Shown: piece by piece, positions 15,631-24,388 of the stretch
Numbering within the stretch: the first letter of the stretch is position 1
How the letters are laid out: each line of letters opens with the position of its first letter
Source: Lacrimispora algidixylanolytica
GTDB lineage: Bacteria > Bacillota > Clostridia > Lachnospirales > Lachnospiraceae
DNA: 64,000 bases
Direction: 5' to 3'
NCBI RefSeq assembly: GCF_003609635.1
Contig: NZ_MCIA01000023.1
Location: 62,001 to 126,000 of the forward strand
Translations under genes and position numbers: made by a program
The notes under the pieces: generated by a model
What the model was told of the DNA's origin: nothing
Seen by the model: the letters and a program-made list of their open reading frames with translations, nothing else
Database searches by the model: none

Positions 15631-16896
15631 ATGATTCCATACCAAACATATAGTACGCAGGAGAACAATTCAACTGGTCTTCTTCAGATTAATGTGGTCT
15701 CTGCGGAAACCAATTTTCCCATACCCGATGCAGAAATTTCCATTTCCTATACAGGAGATCCTGAAAGCTCATTGGAGCAGGTCGTAACCGATTCTTCCGG
15801 TCAGACAGAGGAAGTCAGCCTAGCAGCTCCTCCTGTGGAATTAAGCCGTTCTCCCAGCCTGATCCAGCCCTACTCTGAATACACGCTTTTGATCCGGGCA
15901 CCAGGATTTGAACCTGTTGCTATCTCAGGTACGCAAATACTTGCAGATACCATCGCTCTTCAACCGGTTCGAATGACTCCCATCGAAGATGAAGTATCTC
16001 CAGATGTACCCATCGTTATTCCGGATCATACTCTATATGGGAGTTATCCTCCTAAAATAGCGGAATCAGAAGTAAAGCCTGTTGCAGAAACCGGCGAAAT
16101 CGTACTTAGCAGGGTGGTGGTACCCCAAACCATTATTGTACATGACGGAGTTCCTACCGATCCGACCGCCCCCAACTATTATGTGCCTTATGGGGAATAC
16201 ATTAAAAATGTGGCTTCCAGTGAAATCTATGCCACATGGCCAAGAGAAACCATTATTGCCAATGTTTTAGCGATTATGAGCTTTACATTAAACCGGGTCT
16301 ATACAGAATGGTACCGAAACCAGGGATATGATTTTACCATCACCTCTTCTACTGCCTTTGACCACAAATGGATTCGGGAACGCAACATATATGAAAGTAT
16401 ATCTGAGGTTGTAGATGAGATCTTTAATAGTTACCTATCCAGACCTGGAATCAGACAGCCAATTCTCACCCAGTACTGCGACGGGCAACGCGTTCGGTGT
16501 CCAAATTGGATGACACAATGGGGTAGCAATACCCTTGGCGAACAGGGCTATACTGCGATCCAGATTTTAAGAAATTTTTATGGAAGCGATATGTACATTA
16601 ACACGGCGGAACAAGTTTCCGGAGTTCCATCTTCCTTCCCTGGCTATAATCTCACCATTGGAGCCAGCGGAGATAAGGTACAGCAGGTTCAGGAACAGCT
16701 AGATGTTATCGCAGGTGTTTATACTGCGATTCCTAGAATCACGGCTGATGGCGTTTTTGGTGAGCAAACGGCGGAGGCCGTCCGTCAGTTTCAAAAGATT
16801 TTCAAACTACCCGTAACCGGAGTCATTGATTTTGCTACCTGGTACCGAATCTCTCATATTTATGTTGGAATCACAAGGATTGCCGAATATTCATAG
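15631..16896 (+). CDS. SpoIID-like protein with carboxypeptidase-regulatory-like and peptidoglycan-binding domains
   Basis: 421 residues without a signal peptide. Residues 15-115 resemble a carboxypeptidase regulatory-like beta-domain (LQINVVSAETNFPIPDAEIS, then YTLLIRAPGFEPV). Residues 185-345 resemble the SpoIID/LytB region, with YGEYIKNVASSEIYATWPRE and a following A-xxxxx-TLNRVY stretch. Residues 350-410 are a PG_binding_1 domain (GASGDKVQQVQEQL, ADGVFGEQTAEAVRQFQ). This set points to a cell-wall or spore-cortex role. The lack of an export signal suggests mother-cell action or non-classical placement. AAGGGG precedes the ATG. Domain assignments by eye are moderately secure. Confidence 0.78.
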   Translation: MIPYQTYSTQENNSTGLLQINVVSAETNFPIPDAEISISYTGDPESSLEQVVTDSSGQTEEVSLAAPPVELSRSPSLIQPYSEYTLLIRAPGFEPVAISGTQILADTIALQPVRMTPIEDEVSPDVPIVIPDHTLYGSYPPKIAESEVKPVAETGEIVLSRVVVPQTIIVHDGVPTDPTAPNYYVPYGEYIKNVASSEIYATWPRETIIANVLAIMSFTLNRVYTEWYRNQGYDFTITSSTAFDHKWIRERNIYESISEVVDEIFNSYLSRPGIRQPILTQYCDGQRVRCPNWMTQWGSNTLGEQGYTAIQILRNFYGSDMYINTAEQVSGVPSSFPGYNLTIGASGDKVQQVQEQLDVIAGVYTAIPRITADGVFGEQTAEAVRQFQKIFKLPVTGVIDFATWYRISHIYVGITRIAEYS

Positions 16897-16915
16897 ATTT
16901 CTTTGTTCTTGCAAC

Positions 16916-16982
16916 AAAAAGGAAAGCTCTCTCTCATACATTTAAACCATCACCAAATGTATAAGAGAGAGCTTTCTTTTTG
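16916..16982. terminator. Bidirectional terminator between convergent genes
   Basis: A very long stem (AAAGCTCTCTCT with AGAGAGAGCTTT, continuing through ATACATTT/AAATGTAT) flanked by A5 on one side and T5 on the other. It serves both the 15.6 kb plus-strand gene and the DUF368 gene. Confidence 0.92.
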
Positions 16983-16994
16983 TTTATAATATAG

Positions 16995-17894
16995 TTAACC
17001 TTCTCCACCTAAAAGATCTGCAGCTACATATCCAAGTAGAGCAAGGGATATCCCACCCATAAGCGCATAAAGTTCCACACTCTTCCAATTGACATCCCAC
17101 AAGATAACAAATGGGGAGGAAAATACAAGACCAATGATAATCCGGTACATCTGGCATTCATGTTTGGTTAGGAGCCGCTCAACCACTTTTGCAAAGAGAA
17201 ATATCCCAAAAGCCATACCTATAAAATAAGGGACCAAGACCATGACATTAAGAAACAAACTCGAAAAATTCATTGTGGTTAATGCCCGAATACAGGCATT
17301 GTTGGTCTGAAGAATGGGTTCATAAAATCCCAGCATCATCATAATCATGGAACCGCTGACTCCTGGAACAATCATCGTAGCCGCCGCCAGCAAACCTACA
17401 AAAAACAAGGTAATCACCCAAAGTCTTCCTGAGGTAAGATAATCGACTCCTGTTAAAACCTCCACCCCTGTGTCTCTTCCTGATGCAATCACAGTCTCAG
17501 CTATGAACGTGATTAAAATAACGACTCCGCAGGTAATTGCGGCCGTCAAAATACCCTTATTCCGGTCTGGATGTTCCTTATTAAAGGACTTTTGAAACAG
17601 AGTAGGAAGCCCCCCACCAATCAAACCTAAAAATGAAAGCTTTGTCTGTAAGGGATATGTATGAAACAGATATTCAAAGGCAAGAGAAAGGAACACAATA
17701 CCTGCTACAGCTCCGATTCCATAGGGAAACAGAGTTCGTATGCTTTTTATTGGCTCTTTAAAAAGCTGTGTCACTGCATGGATAATCGTATCGTATACTC
17801 CCATGGTGATAGCAAGCATTCCTCCGCTAATCCCTGGAAGTATGTTTGCTACGCCTATGATAACACCCTTTAATAGCTCATTGATATACTTCAA
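16995..17894 (-). CDS. DUF368 membrane protein, putative polyprenyl-phosphate transporter (PopT-like)
   Basis: 299 residues, with about eight membrane helices. The two half-repeats of DUF368 each carry the signature: ANILPGISGGMLAITMGVYD near the N-terminus and TMIVPGVSGSMIMMMLGFYE near residue 180. Members of this family were recently shown to return undecaprenyl phosphate across the membrane for reuse in wall synthesis (PopT, established for Staphylococcus). The start is TTG with GGGAGG upstream. The next upstream gene is a HAD phosphatase 36 bases away, possibly co-transcribed. Confidence 0.9.
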   Translation of the reverse strand: MKYINELLKGVIIGVANILPGISGGMLAITMGVYDTIIHAVTQLFKEPIKSIRTLFPYGIGAVAGIVFLSLAFEYLFHTYPLQTKLSFLGLIGGGLPTLFQKSFNKEHPDRNKGILTAAITCGVVILITFIAETVIASGRDTGVEVLTGVDYLTSGRLWVITLFFVGLLAAATMIVPGVSGSMIMMMLGFYEPILQTNNACIRALTTMNFSSLFLNVMVLVPYFIGMAFGIFLFAKVVERLLTKHECQMYRIIIGLVFSSPFVILWDVNWKSVELYALMGGISLALLGYVAADLLGGEG

Positions 17895-17929
17895 GTAATT
17901 CCTCCCAAACTTCTATGGTATATCATATC

Positions 17930-18574
17930 CTATGCCTTTTTCACCGCTTCTAATACATCTTTTACCTGTGCAAGTCTGTAATCTGCCAGACTCTGATCAA
18001 AGCCGTACCGTTCATCTATTATGGCCGCAATTTTCATACCTGCCCTGTGGGCCGCCGTAATTCCAATGGTGGAATCCTCAACCGCCATACATTCCTCTGG
18101 CTTAACACCAAGGCATCTTGCTGTATGTAGATAGATTTCAGGATCTGGTTTACTCTTTTTAAATTGATTGCCGCTGACAACCGTTTCAAAATAACTCCGT
18201 ATGCCATTTACCTCTAAAACATGCTCCACCAGTTCCAAGTGAGTTGAGGAGGCAAGCGCCAGTCGGTAGCCCTCTTTTTTAAGAAATGCAAGAACCTCAG
18301 TCGCTTCTTTCCGGTATAGCTCCCGGTAATCGATCTCCTCATATGTATGTCTTTTTCGAAACTCCTCCCGTAGCTCTTCCCAGGTTTGTCCATTGTCTAC
18401 TGCCCGTTCGACTACTTCCCAGGAATCCTTTTTCGTCGCACCCACCATGGGATAAAGCTGCTCCATTTTTACAGCAGGATTCTTTGTCCTTGCGAAATCA
18501 AGCTGGTATTTTAAATAGATGCCTTCGCTGTCAATTAAAACCCCATCCATATCAAATATAACTGCCTTAATCAT
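17930..18574 (-). CDS. HAD-superfamily hydrolase, subfamily IA (beta-phosphoglucomutase-like)
   Basis: 214 residues from the ATG at 18574, which has GGAGAG six bases upstream. A longer form to 18610 lacks a ribosome-binding site. HAD motifs are clear: IKAVIFDMDGVLIDSEG (motif I, both aspartates), LALASSTH (motif II), KKSKPDPEIYL (motif III Lys) and AVEDSTIGITAAHRAG (motif IV). The cap is the small helical type. It probably dephosphorylates a sugar phosphate or similar metabolite, and the exact substrate cannot be told from sequence. Confidence 0.9.
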   Translation of the reverse strand: MIKAVIFDMDGVLIDSEGIYLKYQLDFARTKNPAVKMEQLYPMVGATKKDSWEVVERAVDNGQTWEELREEFRKRHTYEEIDYRELYRKEATEVLAFLKKEGYRLALASSTHLELVEHVLEVNGIRSYFETVVSGNQFKKSKPDPEIYLHTARCLGVKPEECMAVEDSTIGITAAHRAGMKIAAIIDERYGFDQSLADYRLAQVKDVLEAVKKA

Positions 18575-18644
18575 GTTGTCTCTCCTTGTCTTTCTTCCTG
18601 ATTCAGACATTACGGGAAGAGAGACGGTTTGTCAAGCTGAAATA

Positions 18645-18695
18645 CAAAAAAAGCCGCAGGGGCGGGGCCTTTCTCATAAAGCCTTCGTCCCGGCG
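18645..18695 (-). terminator. Terminator after the amidase gene
   Basis: On the minus strand GCCGGGACGAAGGC and the GGCCCCGCCCCTGCGGC side form an imperfect GC-rich stem, followed by T7. It lies 12 bases after the amidase stop. Confidence 0.65.
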
Positions 18696-18706
18696 ACCCA
18701 TAAGTG

Positions 18707-19489
18707 TCAATATACAGCCGGCCTTTTAACCATAAATGTATTATATCCGTACCGCCTGAGGGCCTGCTCCATACGTACTGCATTGTCAATATTGCGGAAC
18801 GCACCTACCCGAACCTTGTAGAGTCCATCTTCCATCACTACAAAAGCTGGAAATGCCTGCGCTTTCAAATCATTGACCTGATCTTCCGCAAGAGAACGGA
18901 CCCGATACGCTCCGGTTTGAACCTGATAATATTCCACTTGAGATTCTGATTTCTCTTGAATGGTCTTTAAAATGCTTTCTGCAATTGACTGCGCTATCTC
19001 ATCAAACTTCTGATCAAACAAGTAATTATCTGCCTCATTGTCTATGAACCCAGCTTCTATCATAACCGCCGGAATATTTGTCCTTCTAAGAACTACCAAC
19101 CCCGGGCGTTCAATGACTCCTATTTCACTAAATCCGGTCTTACTTAAGGCTTCCATAATGTTTTTTGCCAGCATAGCCTGTGTGCCCTGATTTTCAAATA
19201 CAAGGACTTCCACCCCGGAACCGGATCCAGGAACAGGCATCGCATTGCGGTGTAAGGAAACAAAGAAATCAGCTTCTGCATCATTTCCCATCATGGTTTT
19301 TTCAAGAGGTGTATTATAGGTATCGTCAGTTCTTGTAAATCTAACATCAAGTCCGTTGTTTGCAAGAACTTTACCTACTGCCAGCGCAAGCTTTAAATTA
19401 TCATCCTTTTCTTGCCGTCCGTTATAGGTCGCACCTGGATCTGCACCGCCGTGGCCGGCATCTATCACTACGATCTGTCTCTCAGCCAA
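18707..19489 (-). CDS. N-acetylmuramoyl-L-alanine amidase (Amidase_3) with a SPOR domain
   Basis: 260 residues if started at TTG 19489, which is eight bases after AAAGGAG. The upstream GTG at 19507 would put that site inside the gene. The zinc amidase domain (residues 5-175) shows IDAGHGGADPGA (His), the Glu of GRQEKDDN, SLHRNA (His) and catalytic MIEAGFIDN (Glu). The C-terminal 75 residues form a SPOR domain (YYQVQTGAYRVRSLAEDQV, then YKVRVGAFRNIDNAVRMEQ), which binds denuded glycan. There is no signal peptide, so it resembles spore-lysis amidases of the CwlC/CwlH type that act from the mother cell (inference). Confidence 0.9.
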   Translation of the reverse strand: MAERQIVVIDAGHGGADPGATYNGRQEKDDNLKLALAVGKVLANNGLDVRFTRTDDTYNTPLEKTMMGNDAEADFFVSLHRNAMPVPGSGSGVEVLVFENQGTQAMLAKNIMEALSKTGFSEIGVIERPGLVVLRRTNIPAVMIEAGFIDNEADNYLFDQKFDEIAQSIAESILKTIQEKSESQVEYYQVQTGAYRVRSLAEDQVNDLKAQAFPAFVVMEDGLYKVRVGAFRNIDNAVRMEQALRRYGYNTFMVKRPAVY

Positions 19490-19580
19490 AAGAAAAACTC
19501 CTTTCACATATCTCTATTGTATAACTTATGTGAGAGAAGCATCTCAAGTACCACTTTTTAATTATTTTTATTCTTTTTTC

Positions 19581-20024
19581 TTACAGTTGTGCCATCACAT
19601 CCACGCCTCTTGGCCCTACTGGAGTTGAGAAAACAATCTGAGTACTGGTTTTTCCATATTTTTGAAGCTGTCCGATAAAAACATCAAGTTCCATGGTGCT
19701 TTCAAATGCGACTTTAATCAGCATGGAAAAATCTCCTGTCACACAATTGCATTCCAATACATTTGGTATCGACTCCATAGAGGAATAAAACTGAAGCTTA
19801 TCCACTGGAGATACATCCAGATTTACAAATGCAGTGATGTGGTAGCCAAGCTTCATAGGGTCTACGCTTGCATGGTATCCGGTTATAATTTTTTCCCGTT
19901 CCAGCTTCTCAATTCTGGAAGAAACCGCAGGTGAGGATAAAAAAGTATTTTCTGCTATATTCTTTAAGGATGCTCTGGCATTCCTTTGCAGGGTCTGCAC
20001 TATTTTCTTATCAATATCGTCCAT
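19581..20024 (-). CDS. Lrp/AsnC-family transcriptional regulator
   Basis: 147 residues. The N-terminal winged helix-turn-helix (DDIDKKIVQTLQRNARASLK, then SSPAVSSRIEKLEREKII) is joined to the RAM effector domain (YHITAFVNLDVSPVDK, NVLECNCVTGDFSMLIKV). This family senses amino acids and forms octamers. It lies between a DapL terminator and the amidase, with AAGGAGG at its start, and is probably transcribed alone. Its neighbours dapL and dapF suggest an amino-acid role, but targets cannot be read from the sequence. Confidence 0.93.
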   Translation of the reverse strand: MDDIDKKIVQTLQRNARASLKNIAENTFLSSPAVSSRIEKLEREKIITGYHASVDPMKLGYHITAFVNLDVSPVDKLQFYSSMESIPNVLECNCVTGDFSMLIKVAFESTMELDVFIGQLQKYGKTSTQIVFSTPVGPRGVDVMAQL

Positions 20025-20042
20025 ATCTTCCTCCTTGAAATA

Positions 20043-20080
20043 AAAAAAGCGCCAGTACTACCTAAGTACTGAACGCTTTT
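20043..20080 (-). terminator. Terminator of the glnA-dapL unit
   Basis: On the minus strand AAAAGCG and CGCTTTTTTT close a stem with an inner CAGTACT/AGTACTG palindrome, about 80 bases after the dapL stop. Confidence 0.85.
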
Positions 20081-20158
20081 GTTCTTATATTTTTAGCCGT
20101 TATCTTATATATCTTCTATTATTTTAATAATATCTAATTATCAAATACTTGTCAATAT

Positions 20159-21388
20159 TTATTTTCTTAAGGAAGGCATTTTTTTAAGTCTTTCCATGGC
20201 TTCCTTTGTGTTTTCATAAGTTCCAAAAGCAGTGAGTCGGAAATATCCTTCTCCACTTGGTCCAAATCCGCTTCCAGGGGTTCCAACTACGCTGGCTTCT
20301 TCCAAAAGCAGATCAAAAAATTCCCAGGAGGTCATTCCCTTTGGTACCTTAAGCCAGATGTAAGGAGCATTGACGCCTCCATAAACCTCACAGCCAATTT
20401 CCTTTAAGCCATCGTAAATAACCTTGGCATTTCTCATGTAATAGGCTACCTGCTCTTTTAGCTGCGCTTTACCAGCTTCTGAGTAAACTGCCTCACCTGC
20501 TTTTTGAATGATATAAGGAGCACCGTTAAATTTGGTTCCATGGCGTCTTGCCCACAATGCGTGTAGGGCAACTCCTCCTCGAACCAATTCTTTTGGCACT
20601 ACGGTAAATCCAAGACGAACACCGGTAAATCCAGCATTCTTTGAGAAAGAACGGAATTCAATGGCACAAGTTTTTGCCCCTTCAATCTCATAAATAGAGT
20701 GAGGGATGTTATCCTCTGCGATATAAGCTTCATAAGCAGCATCATAAAGAATTACTGCACCTGTCTCATTGGCATAATCTACCCAAACCTTTAACTGATC
20801 TCTGGTTAAAGTGGTGCCAGTTGGATTGTTTGGAACACATAAGTAGATAAGATCTGCTGCCTCTGTTGGCAGCTCAGGTACAAACCCATTTTCTGCCGTA
20901 CAAGGCATGTAAACCACCTTGCTCCATTTCCCAGTCACTTCATCGTAGGTTCCAGTTCTACCGGCCATAACGTTGGAATCTACGTATACAGGATACACAG
21001 GATCACAGACTGCAATGATACTGCTCTCGTCAAATATTTCCTGGATATTGCCGCAGTCGCTTTTTGCGCCGTCAGAAACAAAAATCTCATCGGCTTCAAT
21101 CTGGCATCCTCTCGAACTATAATCTTCTCTTGCAATGGTCTCTCTTAAAAAGCCGTACCCTAGATCTGGTGCATAGCCGTGAAATGTTTCTGCTGCTCCC
21201 ATTTCATCCACTGCCCCGTGAAGCGCTTCTACAATCGCAGATGACAAAGGCATTGTCACATCGCCAATACCAAGGCGTATTACCTTCTTATCAGGATTTT
21301 CAATCATATATGCATTCACTTTTTTTGCAATTGTGGAAAACAAATAGCTTCCCGGAAACTTTAAATAATTTTCATTTACCTTAACCAT
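20159..21388 (-). CDS. dapL: LL-diaminopimelate aminotransferase
   Basis: 409 residues, matching DapL in length and in the N-terminal phrase [21 protein letters not shown]-binding features are [20 protein letters not shown] and the Schiff-base lysine in [16 protein letters not shown]. The enzyme converts tetrahydrodipicolinate directly to LL-diaminopimelate, so no succinylase or acetylase steps are needed. It lies 19 bases after dapF, its next pathway enzyme, and after the glnA-ANTAR pair, linking nitrogen assimilation with lysine and peptidoglycan precursors. Confidence 0.96.
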   Translation of the reverse strand: MVKVNENYLKFPGSYLFSTIAKKVNAYMIENPDKKVIRLGIGDVTMPLSSAIVEALHGAVDEMGAAETFHGYAPDLGYGFLRETIAREDYSSRGCQIEADEIFVSDGAKSDCGNIQEIFDESSIIAVCDPVYPVYVDSNVMAGRTGTYDEVTGKWSKVVYMPCTAENGFVPELPTEAADLIYLCVPNNPTGTTLTRDQLKVWVDYANETGAVILYDAAYEAYIAEDNIPHSIYEIEGAKTCAIEFRSFSKNAGFTGVRLGFTVVPKELVRGGVALHALWARRHGTKFNGAPYIIQKAGEAVYSEAGKAQLKEQVAYYMRNAKVIYDGLKEIGCEVYGGVNAPYIWLKVPKGMTSWEFFDLLLEEASVVGTPGSGFGPSGEGYFRLTAFGTYENTKEAMERLKKMPSLRK

Positions 21389-21407
21389 GGGTTCCTCCTG
21401 CTTTATC

Positions 21408-22220
21408 TTATAGATTCGTTATGTCAAATTCCCCTTCAAATACTTCCACGGCAGGACCGGTCATAAATACATGACCGCTCTTTTCTCTGTCCCAGAAGAT
21501 GGTCAGATTGCCACCCTTTAATTCTACTTCTACCGTATTTTCAGTCCGTCCACTAAGCACGGAGGCCACTGCACTGGCAGTTGCTCCCGTACCACAGGCC
21601 CAGGTCTCTCCACTTCCTCTTTCCCATACCCTCATTCGGATATAGTCTCGGCTCTTTACTTCAATATACTCTGAATTCGTCCGTTCTGGAAAGCGTTCAT
21701 GGAATTCAAAAGCAGGACCAATGGATTCCAGATCCAGTTCATCGATGTGATCCATAAAGTAAACGGCATGAGGATTACCTACGGATATTCCGATAAATTC
21801 ATAATCCTTACCATCAATGACAATGGCTTCTGGCAGAGTGCTGGTCACCTCAGGTATTCCCATGTCAACGGTGATCTTAACTGCTTTGTTATTTTCCTCA
21901 GTAATCTTTATATGCTTAATTCCTGCATCTGTCTCAACATCAAATTCAGCTTTATCCACCAACTTATGATCAAACACATATTTTCCCACACAGCGTATCC
22001 CATTGCCACACATGGCGCTTTCTGATCCATCTGCATTGAACATGCGCATGCGGCAGTCAGCGACCTTGGAGGGACAAATAAGAATCAAACCATCAGATCC
22101 AATACCAAAATGGCGGTCGCTGACTAATTTAGAAAGCTCTACCGGATCAGGAACCGTTTCCTCAAAGCAATTGATGTATACATAATCGTTACCTATTCCC
22201 TGCATTTTTGTAAATTTCAT
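21408..22220 (-). CDS. dapF: Diaminopimelate epimerase (canonical)
   Basis: 270 residues with the two pseudo-symmetric halves of DapF. Both catalytic cysteines are present: Cys71 in [10 protein letters not shown] and Cys209 in [12 protein letters not shown]. Substrate-contact segments [17 protein letters not shown] and NSEYIEV are normal. It interconverts LL- and meso-diaminopimelate for lysine and peptidoglycan. It serves as an internal control for the unusual second DapF-like gene at 39.4 kb, where both cysteines are replaced by serine. It lies 17 bases after the ANTAR gene. Confidence 0.97.
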   Translation of the reverse strand: MKFTKMQGIGNDYVYINCFEETVPDPVELSKLVSDRHFGIGSDGLILICPSKVADCRMRMFNADGSESAMCGNGIRCVGKYVFDHKLVDKAEFDVETDAGIKHIKITEENNKAVKITVDMGIPEVTSTLPEAIVIDGKDYEFIGISVGNPHAVYFMDHIDELDLESIGPAFEFHERFPERTNSEYIEVKSRDYIRMRVWERGSGETWACGTGATASAVASVLSGRTENTVEVELKGGNLTIFWDREKSGHVFMTGPAVEVFEGEFDITNL

Positions 22221-22237
22221 AACTGTTTCCTCAATTC

Positions 22238-22786
22238 TTATTGATTAATCAAACTCATGATCATTTGAGCGGTCTCCACCATGTTGGTACCGCTGTCCAT
22301 ACTGCACTTTTGGATGTATCGGTGTGCTTCTGTTTCCGACATGTGGTTTCGCTCCATTAAAAGCTCCTTTGCCTGTTGAATCATTTCTGCTTCTTCCCGG
22401 CTCCGCTCTTTGGGCTGGTTTTTTAATTTCTTACGCCTTCTTGCAAGGGTTTCAAGCATCATCCCCAGGGTGCTCACAAGATCTTGAACCTTTAAGGGAA
22501 GTCCAAGGCAAACCATATCATCTGGCACTCTTCCAGACCACTGGCTTGGAGAGGCCACCAAAAGCATCTGCATTCCAGGAGGAAGGCATTCGTAAATTTC
22601 CTGATAAACCATGTCTGCAAATCTGCATCCGCAGACCACAACTCCGCTTCCAAGTTCATCTGCACTGTTGACCGTTTGTGAACCAGAGGTGCAAACTGCG
22701 GAAACTGTAAAGCCGTTTTTCATAAGAATATTCTTTATATTTTTCGCATCCTCCGCCTTGGAAAATGCCACAATCACATTGGTCAA
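22238..22786 (-). CDS. ANTAR-domain antiterminator with a degenerate receiver domain
   Basis: 182 residues from a TTG start with GGAGGTGA nine bases upstream. Residues 1-115 have a receiver-like fold but no aspartate at the usual phosphorylation strand, which reads GVVVCGCRFADMV, so phospho-control looks unlikely. Residues 120-182 form the RNA-binding ANTAR domain (IQQAKELLMERNHMSETEAH, then VETAQMIMSLI). ANTAR proteins bind paired RNA hairpins and prevent termination. Its place 40 bases after glnA matches the glnA-nitR arrangement of clostridia, and the glnA leader holds terminator-like hairpins, its probable target. Confidence 0.9.
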   Translation of the reverse strand: MTNVIVAFSKAEDAKNIKNILMKNGFTVSAVCTSGSQTVNSADELGSGVVVCGCRFADMVYQEIYECLPPGMQMLLVASPSQWSGRVPDDMVCLGLPLKVQDLVSTLGMMLETLARRRKKLKNQPKERSREEAEMIQQAKELLMERNHMSETEAHRYIQKCSMDSGTNMVETAQMIMSLINQ

Positions 22787-22826
22787 GCACTCTCACCTCC
22801 AGATAGCTGTATCAGGGATACAAAAG

Positions 22827-24164
22827 TTAATACTTATACAGGTATTCTTCTACTTCCCAGTCAGTTACATGGGCACGGAACATGCGCCACTCAGCTTCCT
22901 TTGCTTCCAGATATTTGGTAAAAATATGCTCTCCTAATACTTCTTTCACAAATTCATCCTTGCGGAATGCCTCAATCGCTTCCCCAAGAGTCTCTGGGAG
23001 CTGTTTGATTCCTCTGCTTATAATCTCCTCTTCAGGCATGCCAAAGACATTGCTGTCAACGCTCTCTGGTGGAGTCATTCCCTTTTCAATGCCATCAAGT
23101 CCTGCCGCAAGACAGGCTGCCAGTGCAAGATATGGGTTTACCGCAGAATCTGGACTGCGAAGCTCGATTCGAGTACTGGATCCTCTGGAAGAAGGAATGC
23201 GAATGAGCTGGCTTCGGTTTGCTTTTGCAGACCACGCAATATAAACAGGTGCATCATATCCTGGAACCAGACGTTTATAAGAGTTAACAAGTGGATTGGT
23301 TAAAATTGTCATGCTCTCCATATGATAGAGAATTCCTGCGATGAATTCATAAGCCGTCTTACTTAATCCCTGCTCATCTTGCGCATCCTCAAATACATTA
23401 TTTCCTTTTAAATCTGAGAGAGACATATTGATGTGCATACCAGAACCATTGACTCCTGCTTTTGGCTTTGGCATAAATGTGGCATGAAGTCCATGACGCT
23501 TTGCGATAGACTTTACAGCCAATCGAAACGTCATAATGTTATCTGCTGTCACAATGCCTTCTGCATATTGAAAATCAATCTCATGCTGTCCCGGAGAAAT
23601 CTCATGATGAGAGGCCTCAATCATAAAGCCCATTTCTTCCAAAGATATCACCATGTCACGGCGAACATTCTCTGCCTGGTCAATGGGAGCTACATCAAAA
23701 TAACTTGCTATTTCATGCGTATGGGTGGTTGGTCGCCCCTCTTCATCTGTATGGAAAAGAAAGAATTCACATTCTGGGCCAGCTTGAAACACAAATCCCA
23801 TATCATGAGCCTTTTTAAGTACCTTTTTTAATACAAATCTGGGATCTCCTTCAAAAGGAGCCTTATCCGGGCAGTGTACATCGCATATCAGTCTTGCCAC
23901 TTTCCCTTGCTGAGGACGCCATGGAAATATCTCAAAGGTATCCAGATCCGGATGGAGATACATATCAGACTCTTCGCTTCGAATAAAGCCCTCGATAGAA
24001 GAACCATCAAACATGCAGCGGTTGTCTAAGGCCTTAGGAAGCATGTTCTTAGTAATTGCCACATTCTTCATCATACCGAAAATATCCGTAAACTGAAGAC
24101 GGATAAATTCTACATCCTCTTCCTCCACAATACGGAATATATCTTCCTTGCTATATTTGCTCAT
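22827..24164 (-). CDS. glnA: Glutamine synthetase, type I (alpha)
   Basis: 445 residues, the size of the GSI-alpha enzymes. The active-site phrases are present: [43 protein letters not shown] and the ATP site [15 protein letters not shown]. It lacks the adenylylation region of the beta type, so control must be transcriptional or by feedback. It condenses ammonia and glutamate to glutamine. A consensus promoter and a 180-base leader with terminator hairpins precede it, and an ANTAR regulator follows it. Confidence 0.97.
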   Translation of the reverse strand: MSKYSKEDIFRIVEEEDVEFIRLQFTDIFGMMKNVAITKNMLPKALDNRCMFDGSSIEGFIRSEESDMYLHPDLDTFEIFPWRPQQGKVARLICDVHCPDKAPFEGDPRFVLKKVLKKAHDMGFVFQAGPECEFFLFHTDEEGRPTTHTHEIASYFDVAPIDQAENVRRDMVISLEEMGFMIEASHHEISPGQHEIDFQYAEGIVTADNIMTFRLAVKSIAKRHGLHATFMPKPKAGVNGSGMHINMSLSDLKGNNVFEDAQDEQGLSKTAYEFIAGILYHMESMTILTNPLVNSYKRLVPGYDAPVYIAWSAKANRSQLIRIPSSRGSSTRIELRSPDSAVNPYLALAACLAAGLDGIEKGMTPPESVDSNVFGMPEEEIISRGIKQLPETLGEAIEAFRKDEFVKEVLGEHIFTKYLEAKEAEWRMFRAHVTDWEVEEYLYKY

Positions 24165-24192
24165 AATACATCTCCCTTTCTTATTTCCAGAA

Positions 24193-24250
24193 TAAAGAGT
24201 CCTTTTTCTAGGGACTCTCTGTCACATTACGTTCCTTAAAAAAGCATATT
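24193..24250. repeat. Degenerate relative of the structured repeat, inside the glnA leader
   Basis: AAAGAGTCC and GGACTCT form a seven-pair hairpin, followed by CTGTCAC and TTCCTTAAA, the same order of landmarks as in the copies at 10.3 and 50.2 kb. The similarity is partial, and the hairpin alone could be a chance match. Confidence 0.4.
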
Positions 24251-24343
24251 TGCTTTAAAAACAACAAAACATCCTATAGGAAGTATCTCCAAAAAAGGGT
24301 GAGCAAACACAGCCTTTTAATGGACCGTCTTTGCACCACCCTT
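24235..24343 (-). promoter_or_regulatory. glnA leader with tandem terminator-like hairpins (putative attenuator)
   Basis: On the minus strand GGGTG...CACCC with an inner GCAAA/TTTGC stem is followed by T6 (24291-24343). A second hairpin, AAAGCA/TGCTTT followed by a run of T (24235-24256), lies further down. Both precede the glnA start and would stop transcription unless prevented. The ANTAR gene downstream of glnA makes antitermination the natural hypothesis. Confidence 0.7.
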
Positions 24344-24353
24344 ATATGTGTAA

Positions 24354-24382
24354 AATATAACAGCTAACAAAAATTTTGTCAA
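24354..24382 (-). promoter_or_regulatory. Sigma-A promoter of glnA
   Basis: On the minus strand TTGACA (24377-24382), a 17-base spacer and TATATT (24354-24359). Near consensus. Confidence 0.88.
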
Positions 24383-24388
24383 TGTTTT

